Below, one piece after another: positions 11,443 to 22,360 of a DNA stretch of 64,000 nucleotides. Numbering within the stretch: the stretch's first letter is position 1; each line of letters starts with the position of its first letter. Both the position numbers and the translations under genes were made by a program. The stretch lies in the NCBI GenBank assembly GCA_903772945.1, contig CAICTM010000258.1, positions 1-64,000 of the forward strand, written 5' to 3'. The notes beneath the pieces were generated by a model, which had not been told where the DNA came from, did no database searches, and worked only from the letters and a program-made list of their open reading frames with translations. Source of the DNA: Seminavis robusta. Taxonomy: Eukaryota > Bacillariophyta > Bacillariophyceae > Naviculales > Naviculaceae.

Positions 11443-12600
11443 TTATGCTGCCTTTGGCATTTTTGGTGCTTCTGATGCCTGGGCAGTCGTGCTGTCGTTG
11501 ACACTGCAGGTAGAATCGAAATCATGTTGGCTGATATCATAGATGCCGGCAAGCGCTGCTCTGGACGTTCTGGGGGACAGTTTGTGCAATCGCTTTTTCG
11601 GTGACCTCCTCGGTGACAGCTGTGGCGACAGTGTGGCTTTGCTGCCATTGAAGCTATCCTCGAATCCCAAGTTGTCAATGCTGGTTCCAAAGAAACTGTC
11701 ATCATAAAAGCTTGCATATCCAGCACAACTTGTTGCAATGCTCTTGAAGCTGAGGTTGCCGGCGAGACTCTTGGAATCGTTGAAATTGATACTCCTGTTG
11801 AAGCCAGCCTTGATGGTGGGGTCGTCCATGGTGCCGCTGTAACTTCTTATGGACACGGTAGATTCCTCTCCGGACGCGTGCTTACCATTGTGTTCCGATG
11901 CGGTTCTGGGGGTGGACAGCTCGCTCAGATTGCGGACACAATCATACACCAGTTCAAGCCAGTCGGCTTCCTCCCACAGCCACCCACTTGCCACTTCCAC
12001 CACGAAATCTTCGTTGAGAGTCAGCGTCTGCCTGTTGATTAGCTTACATAGCACTTCGGGGATCAAGATATCGAGAATATCACCCAGAGCGCCTCCAAAG
12101 CCAACGTGGTACACCTCATCGTCCTCCTTGACAGATTGAAGGAACTCGACTATGTCTGTCATGGCTGTTCCGCGTGGAATCTTGACATTGGCTTGCCAAG
12201 TCAAGACGTTGATGAAGTCCGATGATCCACCCAAGTCATGGGCAGTTTCTTCGTAATCATGTACCATTTCATCACGAAGGTCTTGCCACGTGGGGAAGGA
12301 AGCCATGTCTACAACATCGACAAATCGAAAGCTTTCCCACGCCCGGCCACTCGTCGCGGCCAGCGCTTTGACGAGCGGAAACAAGCATTGATGGTTGCTC
12401 ATGACGAGATCATCAAACGTGACGTTAACAACCCTTTCATCGTTCTTGACTTGGGTGAGTCCATCCAGTACGTGCTCCTGCTTTTCATCGCGCGAGCAAG
12501 TAATTGTTTTTTCGTTGCTGGGGAAGCTCGAGTCGTCTTGGATTCCACCATCAGTCTGCTCGAAAAGACTGAATGGCACCTCCTTGTCCAGAGCTTTCAT
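11443..12600 (-). CDS. PDYDW-family paralog A (conserved N-terminal domain, Ser-rich tail)
   Basis: The ATG at 12600 gives 385 residues; the frame stays open a little further upstream but without another ATG. Residues about 60-250 align with three other minus-strand genes in this window. Shared landmarks are an [IV]xxEDLL-like segment (VTFDDLV), HQCLFPLVKAL, then [RW]EWxx[VI]xxVD (WESFRFVDVVD), WQDLRDEMxxDYExTA, and TWQANVKIPxxT followed by IVEFLQSVKxDxxV. The tail has SPRRSPKKR-type phosphorylation-like motifs and ends PKAA. Unlike its paralogs it has no visible C-terminal PDYDW motif. No membrane segment or signal peptide is seen. I do not recognise the family, and the function is unknown. 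Confidence 0.7.
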   Translation of the reverse strand: MKALDKEVPFSLFEQTDGGIQDDSSFPSNEKTITCSRDEKQEHVLDGLTQVKNDERVVNVTFDDLVMSNHQCLFPLVKALAATSGRAWESFRFVDVVDMASFPTWQDLRDEMVHDYEETAHDLGGSSDFINVLTWQANVKIPRGTAMTDIVEFLQSVKEDDEVYHVGFGGALGDILDILIPEVLCKLINRQTLTLNEDFVVEVASGWLWEEADWLELVYDCVRNLSELSTPRTASEHNGKHASGEESTVSIRSYSGTMDDPTIKAGFNRSINFNDSKSLAGNLSFKSIATSCAGYASFYDDSFFGTSIDNLGFEDSFNGSKATLSPQLSPRRSPKKRLHKLSPRTSRAALAGIYDISQHDFDSTCSVNDSTTAQASEAPKMPKAA

Positions 12601-13971
12601 GGAAGAACCTCTTCTGAAGACAATATCGGAAGCAGGCAACAAAGTTAGGAACCATGTGTGTGACTATTACCTTCCTTTTGTCCCTCAATAAAACTTACCG
12701 TGGACTATTCAGCTGTAGCGGAGACTTCATCCTCAAAGGCGACTTCAGCTTGATTGGTGACTTCAGGAGGTCTGATGTGTTGCTTTTCGTTGTTTAGCTG
12801 CTTTGAGTTGGCCCTAGCCGCAGTTTATGAGATTCTGGAGAGAGCTTTCGAGTGCCTGCAAGCATCATCTCGCTGGTGAAGAATCCATGGTGGTCATCTT
12901 TCTCACTGGAGGACACCAGTTTGCGTTTCCTCTTTGCGCCGCATCAGTGGTTTATGGTGTGACTTTAGATCGAGTTGTCAGATGATGTCATAGATAGAGT
13001 TCGTTGCGCAGACATGATGACTTCAGGGTGCGAACAAAGTAAACTCTTCTTATTTCTTTGTCATCCCAGTCAGTGATAAAGAGAAGTGAATAGAGCCAGT
13101 GAAGAACCCGTAAACATTATGTTTATAGAGCCCTTGAACTTCGGTCACTTGGGGGGATTCTTCTCACACGCATTCTTTCACCAGTCAAAATCTTTGATCG
13201 GATGGAGATATGGAGATTTGGTCATGGAATGATCCACGGCGCAGGAACCGGCACTCGAGATGAACGTACAGCAAGCACTCCCTAGCTAGTTTTTGCATTG
13301 TTGCAGCGACTGTCCACCTTGCCACATCCAGCTAGTTAGGAAAGTTTTTGGGAACGCGTCTTCTGCGGTGAGCGGTGGTGCAGGAGGCCCCACACTAGAA
13401 GCTTGCAATTGACGTTTGAATTTCAGTCAGTTGAACGATTCTCCTTACCGAAGGTTCCTACCCTCGTTCTTTTGGCTATCTGCCTCTAGAAAAGAGGCTC
13501 AAAGCTCAGTTGCCAAAACAAAGTAGCAACTGAAGCTGTGGATGGGCATTTTCTAGTACGGGAAGGTAGCAGCTATTCTGGGAAACTGGCTAGCCTACTA
13601 CGAACTGCACTTTGCTTTCTGCCGTACCAGACGAATGAACACCAAGCACTTTACCTCTATTTTGAAAGCCACGATTGAGTCAATTACAGCCATGTCGCCA
13701 CGGTAGACGAAGAGAGCCGAGGCAGCGCGCATTCGCAAGCCCGAGATGAGAAACTGCGCGAACTTGCAGAGGACCAACAGAAGACGAGAGCAACAGCACT
13801 AAGCTGGTCTTGAAGGCTGCGAAAGCTCTGATTGAATTTCAGGCCAATGCACGCAAAGAGCGTAAAACAGGTATCTATTAATCTATTTTAGGTTTGTGTT
13901 CTTGGTTTTCCTTCCACTGCAACACGATAGAGCAAGCAAGGCTATCTCTCGCTTCATAGCTAGTTCCCAAT
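12601..13971. other. Intergenic spacer with a coding-like remnant
   Basis: About 1.37 kb between two family paralogs. Most is noncoding. Around 13706-13871 the plus strand reads as charged, helical-looking protein in two frames (KLRELAEDQQKTRA, then KALIEFQANARKERK), separated by one frame shift and ending at a GT. It may be a gene fragment. Confidence 0.4.
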
Positions 13972-15483
13972 CTAGGCTGCTTTGGACGCTTGGCGATTCA
14001 AAAACGCACCAAGCTCCCAGTCGTAGTCAGGGGTATCTTCCAGGCGTTTCTTGGCAGCGAAGAGCACTGAAATGTTGCTTCCACTGCCCTCCACTGTTTT
14101 CGTGCGCAGCATCTTGGCTTGCCCTCGTTCCCTTTCAATGGAATGACTTTTAGATCTCGAGGGTGGCCTCCTGCTGCTGCTTCCACTAGCGTCAAATGTT
14201 GCATTCTTCAAAGAATGCTCCGTGCGCTTGGTTGAATCCGTTCGCCTCATTCCGTAAAGACGAGCATCAGACTTGCTCCTTGGAGCTACATCTTCCTTCG
14301 TTTTCTTTTCGACTAGGAGCCTTGTGTCTGACTTGCGCCGAGGAATAATTTCGCTCTTGGACCTGGGGGTTGTTTGTGCCTTTCGCCGTGAAGTCGAAGC
14401 ACTCTTGGCTCTCGTTGGTGTCTTTCGGGCGATACCAGAAGCATTTTGGAGGTCAACCAGACCATTTGAAACGGCTCGTTTGCCAGGCTGTCCCGCGCTT
14501 GAAGCACTCTTGGTCCTCGTGAGAGTTTTCCTTGTCATCAAGTCTGCGGCCTTGCAAGTTTCCTCGTCCTGGCCAACTCTGCCAAAACAGGCGCTTTGAT
14601 GCCTTCTTAGCGCGGGCCGGCTTGGTGGTTCTGGCAAGACCAGACTATTTATTCGCTGTCTCCTCGGAACCCTGATGCTCCTGGATGGTTTGATGCCACG
14701 AGCAGCCGGTGCACCAGTGTCTCTCTGCGGATGCTTCAGCACGTACATGCATGTGTTCAGAAAGAGCACGTTTTGCACATGTCCATCGTCACTCCAACCA
14801 CATTGGACGTCCACAAACGCTGTCTTGCTGATGGAACCGTAATCACCATCTCTCCATTCGATGAGACTCTGTTGTGTTGCAGAAACCAAAAAGATGTAAC
14901 CATGTCAGGCATATGCATGGTAGAAGGATTGTCAACTTTAAGGCGCACTTACAGCAAGTGCTTCTGGGGTACCCTTGACACCAAAGGCATCACCTCGAAA
15001 GCTCGTGTGAATGACGCTCGTATCATTCTTGAGGGCCTTGAAGAGCTCTAGGATATCTTCCACACCTGTTTCACTACGGATTTCAATGGTTGCTTTCCAA
15101 AGGATGCAACACCGGTCAACGCGGAGGCCAGAATCTATTGCTGTTGCTTCATAGTCTTGCATCAAATTGTCCTTCCCCTCTTTCCAGCTTTGGTAATGGT
15201 CCAAAGGAAAGCTGTCTATAAAATGGACATGATCCCACTCTCTACAGTCTAAGAGGACAAGGGACTTGATCACCGGGAGCAGGACATGGTGGTGTGTTCC
15301 TGCCTCAAGAAGGTCTTCAATTTCCAACCGGCATATCTTCAGATTATCTCGCACCTCCTTGAGCTTTCGCAAGATGAATGGGCATCCAACCATATCTGAG
15401 CAAAAGATGTTGGCCTCTTTTGGGTCTTGGTAAGCTCCAAGGGATCCTTTCTCAAAAGCCATGAGCCCCCGCAAGGGATTCAT
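13972..15483 (-). CDS. PDYDW-family paralog B, two exons
   Basis: Exon 1 is 15483-14953 and exon 2 is 14868-13972, joined by a GTAAGT...ACAACAG intron of 84 bp in phase 0, giving 475 residues. The junction is supported by alignment with paralog D across the site (GTPEALA then SLIEW, against GTAEDLVNLIDW). The N-terminal domain contains DPKEANIFCSDMVG, LEIEDLL, REWDHVHFID and LWKATIEIRSET. The second half is basic and Ser-rich with repeated R[RS]KS[DA] motifs (RRKSDTR, RSKSDAR, RSKSHS), which look like sites for basophilic kinases or 14-3-3 proteins. The C-terminus reads PDYDWELGAFL and ends SKAA. The motif recurs in two other paralogs, so it is likely functional, perhaps a docking peptide. 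Function unknown. Confidence 0.8.
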
Positions 15484-18400
15484 ATCACTCCTGCAAGAAA
15501 ATCACGTTTTAGTAAGAGAGAAGATTAGAAAAAGTGCAGCACACAATTGCAAAGAATACATTGATGGGACCTACAGAGAGGGCAAAGATGCAGAAGTCTC
15601 CATGAACCCCTTCAATTGGTTCTTTCTCTCAATCCTAACCAGCAAACAATGAAGAGCAAAGTGATAAGTTTTTGCCACAAGCAATGCATACATGTGCATA
15701 CAGCATCTCTGGGCATGTAAGGATACAATCTCAGAACTTACAGAGAGGAGGTTAGGGACGGTGTGATTGTTGGTAAAAAACTCATTGTGGTGGTGGTGGT
15801 GTGCTGCTTCGAAATTGTGAGCAGTTCAACAACTTTGTTGTAAGATAGATTGTAAGAAGCAGCTTCTGTTTTAGAAGGTGGGCTGCCTGGGGTTGGGAAG
15901 GCTTCTAGTTATTGTCGCCGAGGAGTACGAACACCGGCGGACAAGCCTTATCCGAATACGCTGTAGCCTTCTTTCAAAGTGGTCGGTATAGCTTCGGTAT
16001 TCGGCATAGTCGGGACTGCAACAGTGGCCACGGAACAGAAGGTTCTGTCAGAGGTCCTTGACTTTCTTCCCAGCGTCAAAGCAACTGAATAATACTGGGA
16101 CAGGGACTATCTCCAAGGAACAGAAGGCTGCCTCTTCTGTGAACTTGAAAGCCAAGCCCGCCTGCCAAGTGTTCCGAAAAGTATTTTCTAACTACGCTGT
16201 ACATCGTTTCCACACACCCATGTTTTCCTAGCTAATGAGCTACCGTGTAGAGGTTGTTTCGTCGTTTGGCTGTACTACATGTAGTAGTGCAAGGAGTGAA
16301 GGGATGAAAGATACGGTACGGTACCGGTAGTAGGTTCCAGGCAGGCTTCATGGACATGATGGCACAGCAGCTTTTTAATTTCCCGCGCTGCAACTCGTTG
16401 ACGCGCTGCTAACAACTCGTAGACAATGCTGGACTTTCTTGCCGGCGTCACAGCAACCGAAAGGCTTCAACCATTCTGAAGATGAATGTAAAAGTTCGCT
16501 GTAGAAGATTTCAACACAGTTTTGCTGGGGCTATTGCAACCCCGACACTAGAAGTGTTTGACTACATAGGACCACTGAGAGGCTTCACCTCAGCCGTTTG
16601 ACCACTTGCATTCTACCAAGTGGCAGAGTATTGAGTATTGGCATACCGGTAACCATTTGCAGGAGATCACATCGAAACTTTGTTGCCACAAGCCACGGTC
16701 GGGCCTCAACTAAAACACGGGGGAACCCAGCGGGCGAATGGTCCTTTAGAGTTCTTCCTGTGGTTTCCATTTCGCCGAGGACCAGGTATCTTACGGGCTC
16801 GACTGAGTCACTCGTACTGTAGAAAGCTGGCTTCACAAACCCGACAACACAGGCCCCAAAGCAAAGCCACACCGGTAAGTGTATCCTCGTCAACTGGCTG
16901 ATTAAACCGTTCCGTAGCACATGTAGCTGGCCACTGGCCACACCCCAAGAGCATTTGGCCGGTTCTTTGGCTGTTCTTGGCAACGGTTTGCCCGATGGAA
17001 GGCATAAGCCCGACACCAATCACTAATCCCATGCCAGTTTCAACAGCTGATCATTCAACCGCAAAAGCGGGCCTCAAGCCAGGAGCATTTTGGCCGGTTT
17101 TTCGCGCTTTGGCTGGTTCTTCTCGGTTTGTCCGATGGCAGCCTGGCGTCAGGCCGACACCAATCCAAAAGCCAACCTCAACCGCTGTACCGTCTTATTC
17201 AGTGATCTACAACTCGGACGGAAGAAGGCAAGCAACGATACCGCTCACTATTATTTAAAAAAAATAGAGTCTACTTGAGTGAAGGGGTGCTCTCAAAGCT
17301 GTTCTCAATAACGCCTTAGAAGAAGAAGAGATGATAAGCTAGGACTGTACCACCTTTCGTGGTCTGGCTAGCTAGCTAGTTGGAATGAGGATTGGCCCTT
17401 CCATCCTCTTGCAGCACAGACAAGGTCAGATACAGTGTACTGCCTGGCTGCCTGGCTGCCCTAGCTAGCAACTGCTACAGCTGTACCAGTGGTACACGAC
17501 TCTCAGGCTCCAAGGCAGCAGGAGAACCTCTATCCTCTACTCAAAGTGCATGTATGTAGACTATTCTACAACGCCGAATGCCGAGCAACGCAGCTCAGAG
17601 ACCTGGTTGTTGATTGCCTAAAATTAATGAGGCTCAAATGAAATGGGAGTTCCACTGGCCAAAATAAGCATCAACATGTGTGTAGCCTGCTGCGCTGCTG
17701 CGTGTATGTGGCATGTGGTACCGGTACAAGTCGTATTAGCCAGACAGTCAGATTGCTGCTACGATGTACTCGAGTAGTCTACTAGTACTAGCTAGCTAGA
17801 TACTAGCTAGCTAGCTAGACGAATTGAAAGAGTGTGGTATTGTAATTGGGGAGTGGAATAAATTGACCAGAAGATGTAAAAACATAAAAACAAATGCTAC
17901 CGCCTCATTCCCCTTGTTGTTCTGCATGGGGCTGTAACATTTGTTTGGCATTTTTGTCACTTTCCTGTGGAGAACAAGCACTCCCCAATTGTCAACACGG
18001 TGTTTTGGAGCGATTTTTGATTTTGAAACCTGCACCAGTTCAGTCACGTATACCCATTCTTTCAGTCATGTCACTTAAATTGGTCATTTCGTTAAATATT
18101 TCCATTAAGCTCCCCAAAACGTTCACTTGTGGGTATATGGACCGGGTTTGGTGTTAATGCTCTACTTTCAAATGGCAACTATAGGTTTAACACTCATCTC
18201 AAACAGATAACAGAAAGAAATAATGGCTAGGTCAACTTTGAATTTCTCATTACCCATACCTTTCAATGCGTCGGTATGCATATGCATACTGTAAGTAGTT
18301 CAGCGTTCAGCATTATTGCGGTGCAAAGTGCGAAGTGAGTTTGAGAGTTTTCGGGCAGAAAGTGTGATTGACTTGGTTCTGGACACGACAAGAGGTCAGG

Positions 18401-18978
18401 TCACAATAATAGTAGTATGGTACACCGCTACTCCAGTCTCACCAGCGATTCAGCTTTCCTTTGCTGGACGACAAGCTAGTACACTAGAACAACAGAATAA
18501 TACTTTCTGTCATCGTCTCTGGACCATAGAGTCCCATTATCTTTGCTTCAAATGGTGGGGTAGGAAAGATTTAACAAAGTGTGTGAAGTGGCATAGATCC
18601 AATAGAAGCCGATGTACTCGATGACTGTAATTGGTCGTAGTCAGAAATACCAGGTAGCTGTTAACAATTGCATTCGCATGTTCTCGTTTTGTTCCCCTCA
18701 ATGTCAGTAGGGGCATCTGAACAAGATTCAACATTCAACAGCAGCTGTTCAACAAGGCAACCGAGCAAGGGTGACGGAGCGACTCACTTTTCTTTTGCGA
18801 AGCCACCATAAAATAAGATTCGCAACAACAACAACACTACCAGTAGCTAGCCACAAATAGCTCGCCACAACTCGACTGAAGTCAAGTCAAGTCTAACTCC
18901 ATCCATCCATCAGTCTGTTGCTATCATACCGCACTAGTACCAGTAGACTAACTAAGAGTTCTTACTGGTCTCTGCAAG
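15484..18978. other. 3.5-kb intergenic region with diverged repeats
   Basis: No supportable gene. Contents: a diverged tandem duplication at 16951-17187; a related 32-base pair of segments at 16062-16093 and 16431-16462; TACCGGTA palindromes at 16322, 16644 and 17719; and CTAG-rich microsatellite tracts near 17370-17380 and 17785-17820. Small ORFs at 16585-17278 and 17811-18157 lie in this repeat and have no domain features. The bases just before 18979 are the likely promoter and 5' UTR of the SnoaL-like gene. Confidence 0.5.
16951..17187. repeat. Diverged tandem duplication, about 105-130 bp units
   Basis: Copy 1 (16951 to about 17050) and copy 2 (17084 to about 17187) both start GCATTT(T)GGCCGGTT. 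They share TTTG[CT]CCGATGG, GCCGACACCAATC and a closing CAAC[AC]GCTG, with small indels between. The degree of divergence suggests an old duplication, possibly part of a decayed mobile element. Confidence 0.65.
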
Positions 18979-20424
18979 ATGGGAGAATCAGAAGAGCTTT
19001 CTCCTTCCGCTGAGCCCTCGGTGGGTCCCGCTGTCGCTAGTACAAACTGTACGGCTGCTGCTACTACTAGTAGTATCGATGATGCTGAGTCTCTAGCGCT
19101 TATTCCTAGTATCAGTGCTGTCAACAGCAAAGACGAAGAGGCTGATGCTACCGTTACCAATGCTACCGCTGTTACGACTATGCATATGCATACCAGCGAA
19201 AAGGAAGAAGAAGACAAGGAGAGTTGTTCAAACAGAACCGCTGGCTTATTGGGTCCAGGAATTCACCTTCAGAATAAGATTAGGGTTGCTGCTATTGACT
19301 CCCACGCCAAGTCGAACCAAGAGCCGGACAGCGAGGCAAAAGCCATTGCCGAGCACTACCAAGACAAAGCTACTGATAGTATTATGCATACTGATAGTAT
19401 TGCTAGCACTACTAGCCAGGGTGGCGTGACCAATGCTAGCCTTGGTGCCAGTACCAGCAGTCAACCAGGAGCATACGCAGTAGTTCATCAAGCACGGGGA
19501 GATCGCCGTGCGGTTCCTCCCGCATCTGGAAACAATGTGGTATCATCTGCTACTAGTAACACCAGTGTAAGGACTACAGCCACCAGTACGGAAACACAAG
19601 AAGAACTATTCCGTCAAGTGCAAGCTCAAGAACAAGATCAGGAACCACCCAGTATGCAAGTAGTGGTAGAAACTGGTACGACTTCAGCAGCAGTCCAAGA
19701 GATTGTGGAGGCTTTGTTGGTTTCGGATCCTCCCAAGGGATTTGACAATTGCCAAATCTGCATGACGGCATGCGACAGTGGCAAGGGCTGGCAAGCCTGC
19801 AAGGATCAGTGCGTTCCCGACGCCACCTTTTCCTGTCACAATGACACGTTAGGCTCCATGAAAACGGTGCAGGAGTACGCAGACTTTATTGCCTTGTTTG
19901 GCAAAGCGTGTCCCAATGCCACATGGACCACTCATGATGTTTTCTGGGATGGGACCACACACACGGCATTCTTTCATTGCACCTATCATGTCACTCACAC
20001 AGTGGCAGTGCCGGGGTTGGGACCCCAAACACCCACTTGCAAATCATCCAATGCCAATTACTGCTACATCATCAAGACAGATCCCAATCGTGACGGAAAG
20101 ATTACTCATGTACAAAAGCTATGGAATGATACCTGGTTGCTACGAGACTTGGGATGGATTGGCGGTGAAGATGACAACGACAAGAGCAGCAGCAAAGCGG
20201 ACGGCACCAAGGAACAGGACCAACAACCCGCCGCTCTGGTTGAGAGCTCCACGGATGGTTCCACGTGTTATGCAAAAGAAAGAGGACAACAGCAACACAC
20301 GAAACGATCCAAGCGTAGGGTTTGGGGCCGTTTACGAAAGGCCCTTGGCATGCCTTCGTCCTCGTTCACAAAGAACAAAAGAAGCTGCAGCACGACAGAC
20401 ACAACTCGGCTTTCGTTGTCATGA
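18979..20424 (+). CDS. SnoaL/NTF2-like domain protein with long disordered arms
   Basis: A 481-residue single-exon ORF. Residues 1-250 are Ser/Thr/Ala/Glu-rich and look disordered. Residues about 256-395 form the only folded part. It opens with a Cys-rich stretch (CQICMTAC, ACKDQC) and continues as an NTF2/SnoaL-like fold: VQEYADFIALFGKACP helix, THDVFWDG strand, FHCTYHVTHTV strand, and a final YCYIIKTDPNRDGKITHVQKL strand pair ending DTWLLRDLGW. SnoaL-like proteins are small alpha+beta barrels that bind or isomerise hydrophobic ligands, but the catalytic Asp/His pair cannot be assigned here. The C-terminal arm is basic (KRSKRRVWGRLRKA). It is convergent with paralog C, only 172 bases away. 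Ligand and location are unknown. Confidence 0.7.
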   Translation: MGESEELSPSAEPSVGPAVASTNCTAAATTSSIDDAESLALIPSISAVNSKDEEADATVTNATAVTTMHMHTSEKEEEDKESCSNRTAGLLGPGIHLQNKIRVAAIDSHAKSNQEPDSEAKAIAEHYQDKATDSIMHTDSIASTTSQGGVTNASLGASTSSQPGAYAVVHQARGDRRAVPPASGNNVVSSATSNTSVRTTATSTETQEELFRQVQAQEQDQEPPSMQVVVETGTTSAAVQEIVEALLVSDPPKGFDNCQICMTACDSGKGWQACKDQCVPDATFSCHNDTLGSMKTVQEYADFIALFGKACPNATWTTHDVFWDGTTHTAFFHCTYHVTHTVAVPGLGPQTPTCKSSNANYCYIIKTDPNRDGKITHVQKLWNDTWLLRDLGWIGGEDDNDKSSSKADGTKEQDQQPAALVESSTDGSTCYAKERGQQQHTKRSKRRVWGRLRKALGMPSSSFTKNKRSCSTTDTTRLSLS

Positions 20425-20596
20425 GAGAGTACCGTACCTCCGGGGACGGCGTTGTCAGCAGTCTTGTGGTTCCAATAGCTCAGATTTGACTATAGTGGTG
20501 TTCCTATTTGGTAGTCCTGTAACATGGTACCATATCCTGTCTACTAGTACTTCGTTGTTGCTACTTTCACATCCTTGTATCTTTAATCGTAATCTA

Positions 20597-21457
20597 CTAT
20601 TCGCTAGCTCGTTGCGTTGGTGGTGCTGCTGCATTGGTGCCACCGCAGAAGGCGCCTGCTTTCCAATTGTAATCAGGTGCTCCATGAACTCGTTTGTTTC
20701 GTTTGCGTTGTCGGCGAATTCCTCGTCTGCTGCTCTTGCTGTTGGCGCTAAAGGTTGATGAGAAGGAATTCTCCATATCTTGCTCCGATCGTTGCGACAA
20801 TCGTTGCTTCTGTCCCACCTTGCGGCTATGAGTGCTTCCATGAATACTATTGCCATGAAGTTGGTTGTCCTGAAAGATATTCAATGCCTCTCTTAGCACT
20901 TGGGTACTCTGAGCGTCTCTGGACGCCCAACCGGAGCGAAGTTCCATGAGCACGGGCGAATGATCCGTCTGAATAGGAGCACTGGCAATTTGGATGCTAA
21001 AGATATCAGCATCATTTTGAATGTGTTTGAGAGCCTGATGCACAAGACTTGCCTCACTATCGGCCGGGATTTGCACGGTGGCTTTCCAGGTCAACTTGCC
21101 GTGGCACCACTCAAAGGGACAGAAACTTGCCGTGCTCTCGTAGTGTCTCATCATTTGGTTTTTGGCTTGCTGCCACTGCTCCAATTCCTGCAGCTCCAAA
21201 TGATCCACAAACTCTACCGATTCCCACTCTCGCCTGGTCCGGTGGAGTTTTCTACTGGTAGTGTCGTTGCTTAGCAAGATGTCGTGGATCAGGGGCAAAA
21301 CGTTACCATGGTGAGCTTTTCCGCTGTGGACCAGGCCTTCTACCTCCAAGCGAGTGACACTCCCATTGAATTTGACCATGTTCAGTTGAGCCGACACAAA
21401 GTCCACGCTCACATCCTTGGACGCCAAAACGTTCGTAGTGGTTGTAGTGCTGTTCAT
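20597..21457 (-). CDS. PDYDW-family paralog C (short form)
   Basis: A 286-residue single-exon ORF from an ATG at 21457. It aligns with the conserved N-terminal domain of the neighbouring paralogs: LEVEGLV in place of LEIEDLL, HHGNVLPLIHDIL, REWESVEFVDHLEL, WQQAKNQMMRHYESTA and LTWKATVQIP. The acidic and Ser/Arg-rich middle part is much shorter than in B and D. A basic stretch (RRGIRRQRKRNKR) precedes PDYNWKAGAFC near the C-terminus, matching the family motif PDY[DN]Wxx G. No signal peptide or membrane segment is visible. The family is unnamed to me, and this copy looks intact. Confidence 0.75.
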   Translation of the reverse strand: MNSTTTTTNVLASKDVSVDFVSAQLNMVKFNGSVTRLEVEGLVHSGKAHHGNVLPLIHDILLSNDTTSRKLHRTRREWESVEFVDHLELQELEQWQQAKNQMMRHYESTASFCPFEWCHGKLTWKATVQIPADSEASLVHQALKHIQNDADIFSIQIASAPIQTDHSPVLMELRSGWASRDAQSTQVLREALNIFQDNQLHGNSIHGSTHSRKVGQKQRLSQRSEQDMENSFSSTFSANSKSSRRGIRRQRKRNKRVHGAPDYNWKAGAFCGGTNAAAPPTQRASE

Positions 21458-22360
21458 GATGTTTGTCTCTCAAGAAACAAATTGTGAGCCAATGCAACAG
21501 GAAACGGTCGTACGTTCAAGCAGGTGGTGGTACTTCCGTTCAGTACCGAGTGCTAATCCAGTCATGCCACAGGGATCCCAGTGATGACAGCGAAACTTGT
21601 TTGCAGGTTTGCTTTGGCAAGATCAACTACCAGGTACCTGGCTAGCTGGTTAGCTAGACTACTAGATAGCTTGCTGCGAAAGTCAACCAAGCACATAACA
21701 AGCATGTAACAACCCAGAAACCTTTCACATGATAGACTACCTCAAGTTGATGATCTTGTTCTTAGAACTCAGGAGCCTGTCCTATGTAGTCGCACGTGGG
21801 GTTTCATAGTCTTGCCAAAGTTTACCGCGCCTACTTTTGGTGCAATCATGTGGATGCATTCAGGTGGGCTTGCTCAGTCTAGATCTTGTAGTAGCCAGTT
21901 GGCGTTTGCTTCCGAATGCCTGCATCCCCTGGCACAGCTATTCAGGTTGGAGGACTAGACAGTGTTTGGTGGATGCTGTTACCACACAATAAAAGAACCT
22001 CAATCAAATGCTACTTCCAGCGGCTTCATCGGCCTAGACTATTGCTCGGATGAGCTACAGCCACTAACGGACTGGTTCTTGACTACTGGTCCTTTACTTG
22101 GCCTGCATGCCTGCGCTGCAATCGTCTCTTTGCCACTATGCATAGCTACAACCTACCACCGCGTATAGTTTGTGTTTTGGTCTAATAATGCTGGATGGTG
22201 TATGTCTATAGTACTCTGCTCTTTATTTGCTTCCCATGTAACCTCGGGTCTCTGTTCTTCTTTGGATATCCATGTACATGTTCCAAAAAGGGTTGCTTCG
22301 CTTTCATTGGTGCTCAGGCAAACTTTCGAGCCAGCTTTACCTCCAAGCTGGCTAAGCTGC
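21458..22360. other. Intergenic spacer
   Basis: About 900 bases between two same-strand paralogs. No gene is supported. The small ORFs at 21962-22168 and 22172-22425 have no coding-like features. CTAG-rich sequence occurs near 21640-21665. Confidence 0.5.

Noticed and set aside
11139-11501. Plus-strand ORF of 120 residues
   Set aside because: Overlaps the antisense of paralog A, has no domain, and composition looks random.
16585-17278. Several ORFs of 60-144 residues
   Set aside because: They lie in a diverged tandem repeat; similarity between them reflects DNA duplication, not protein conservation.
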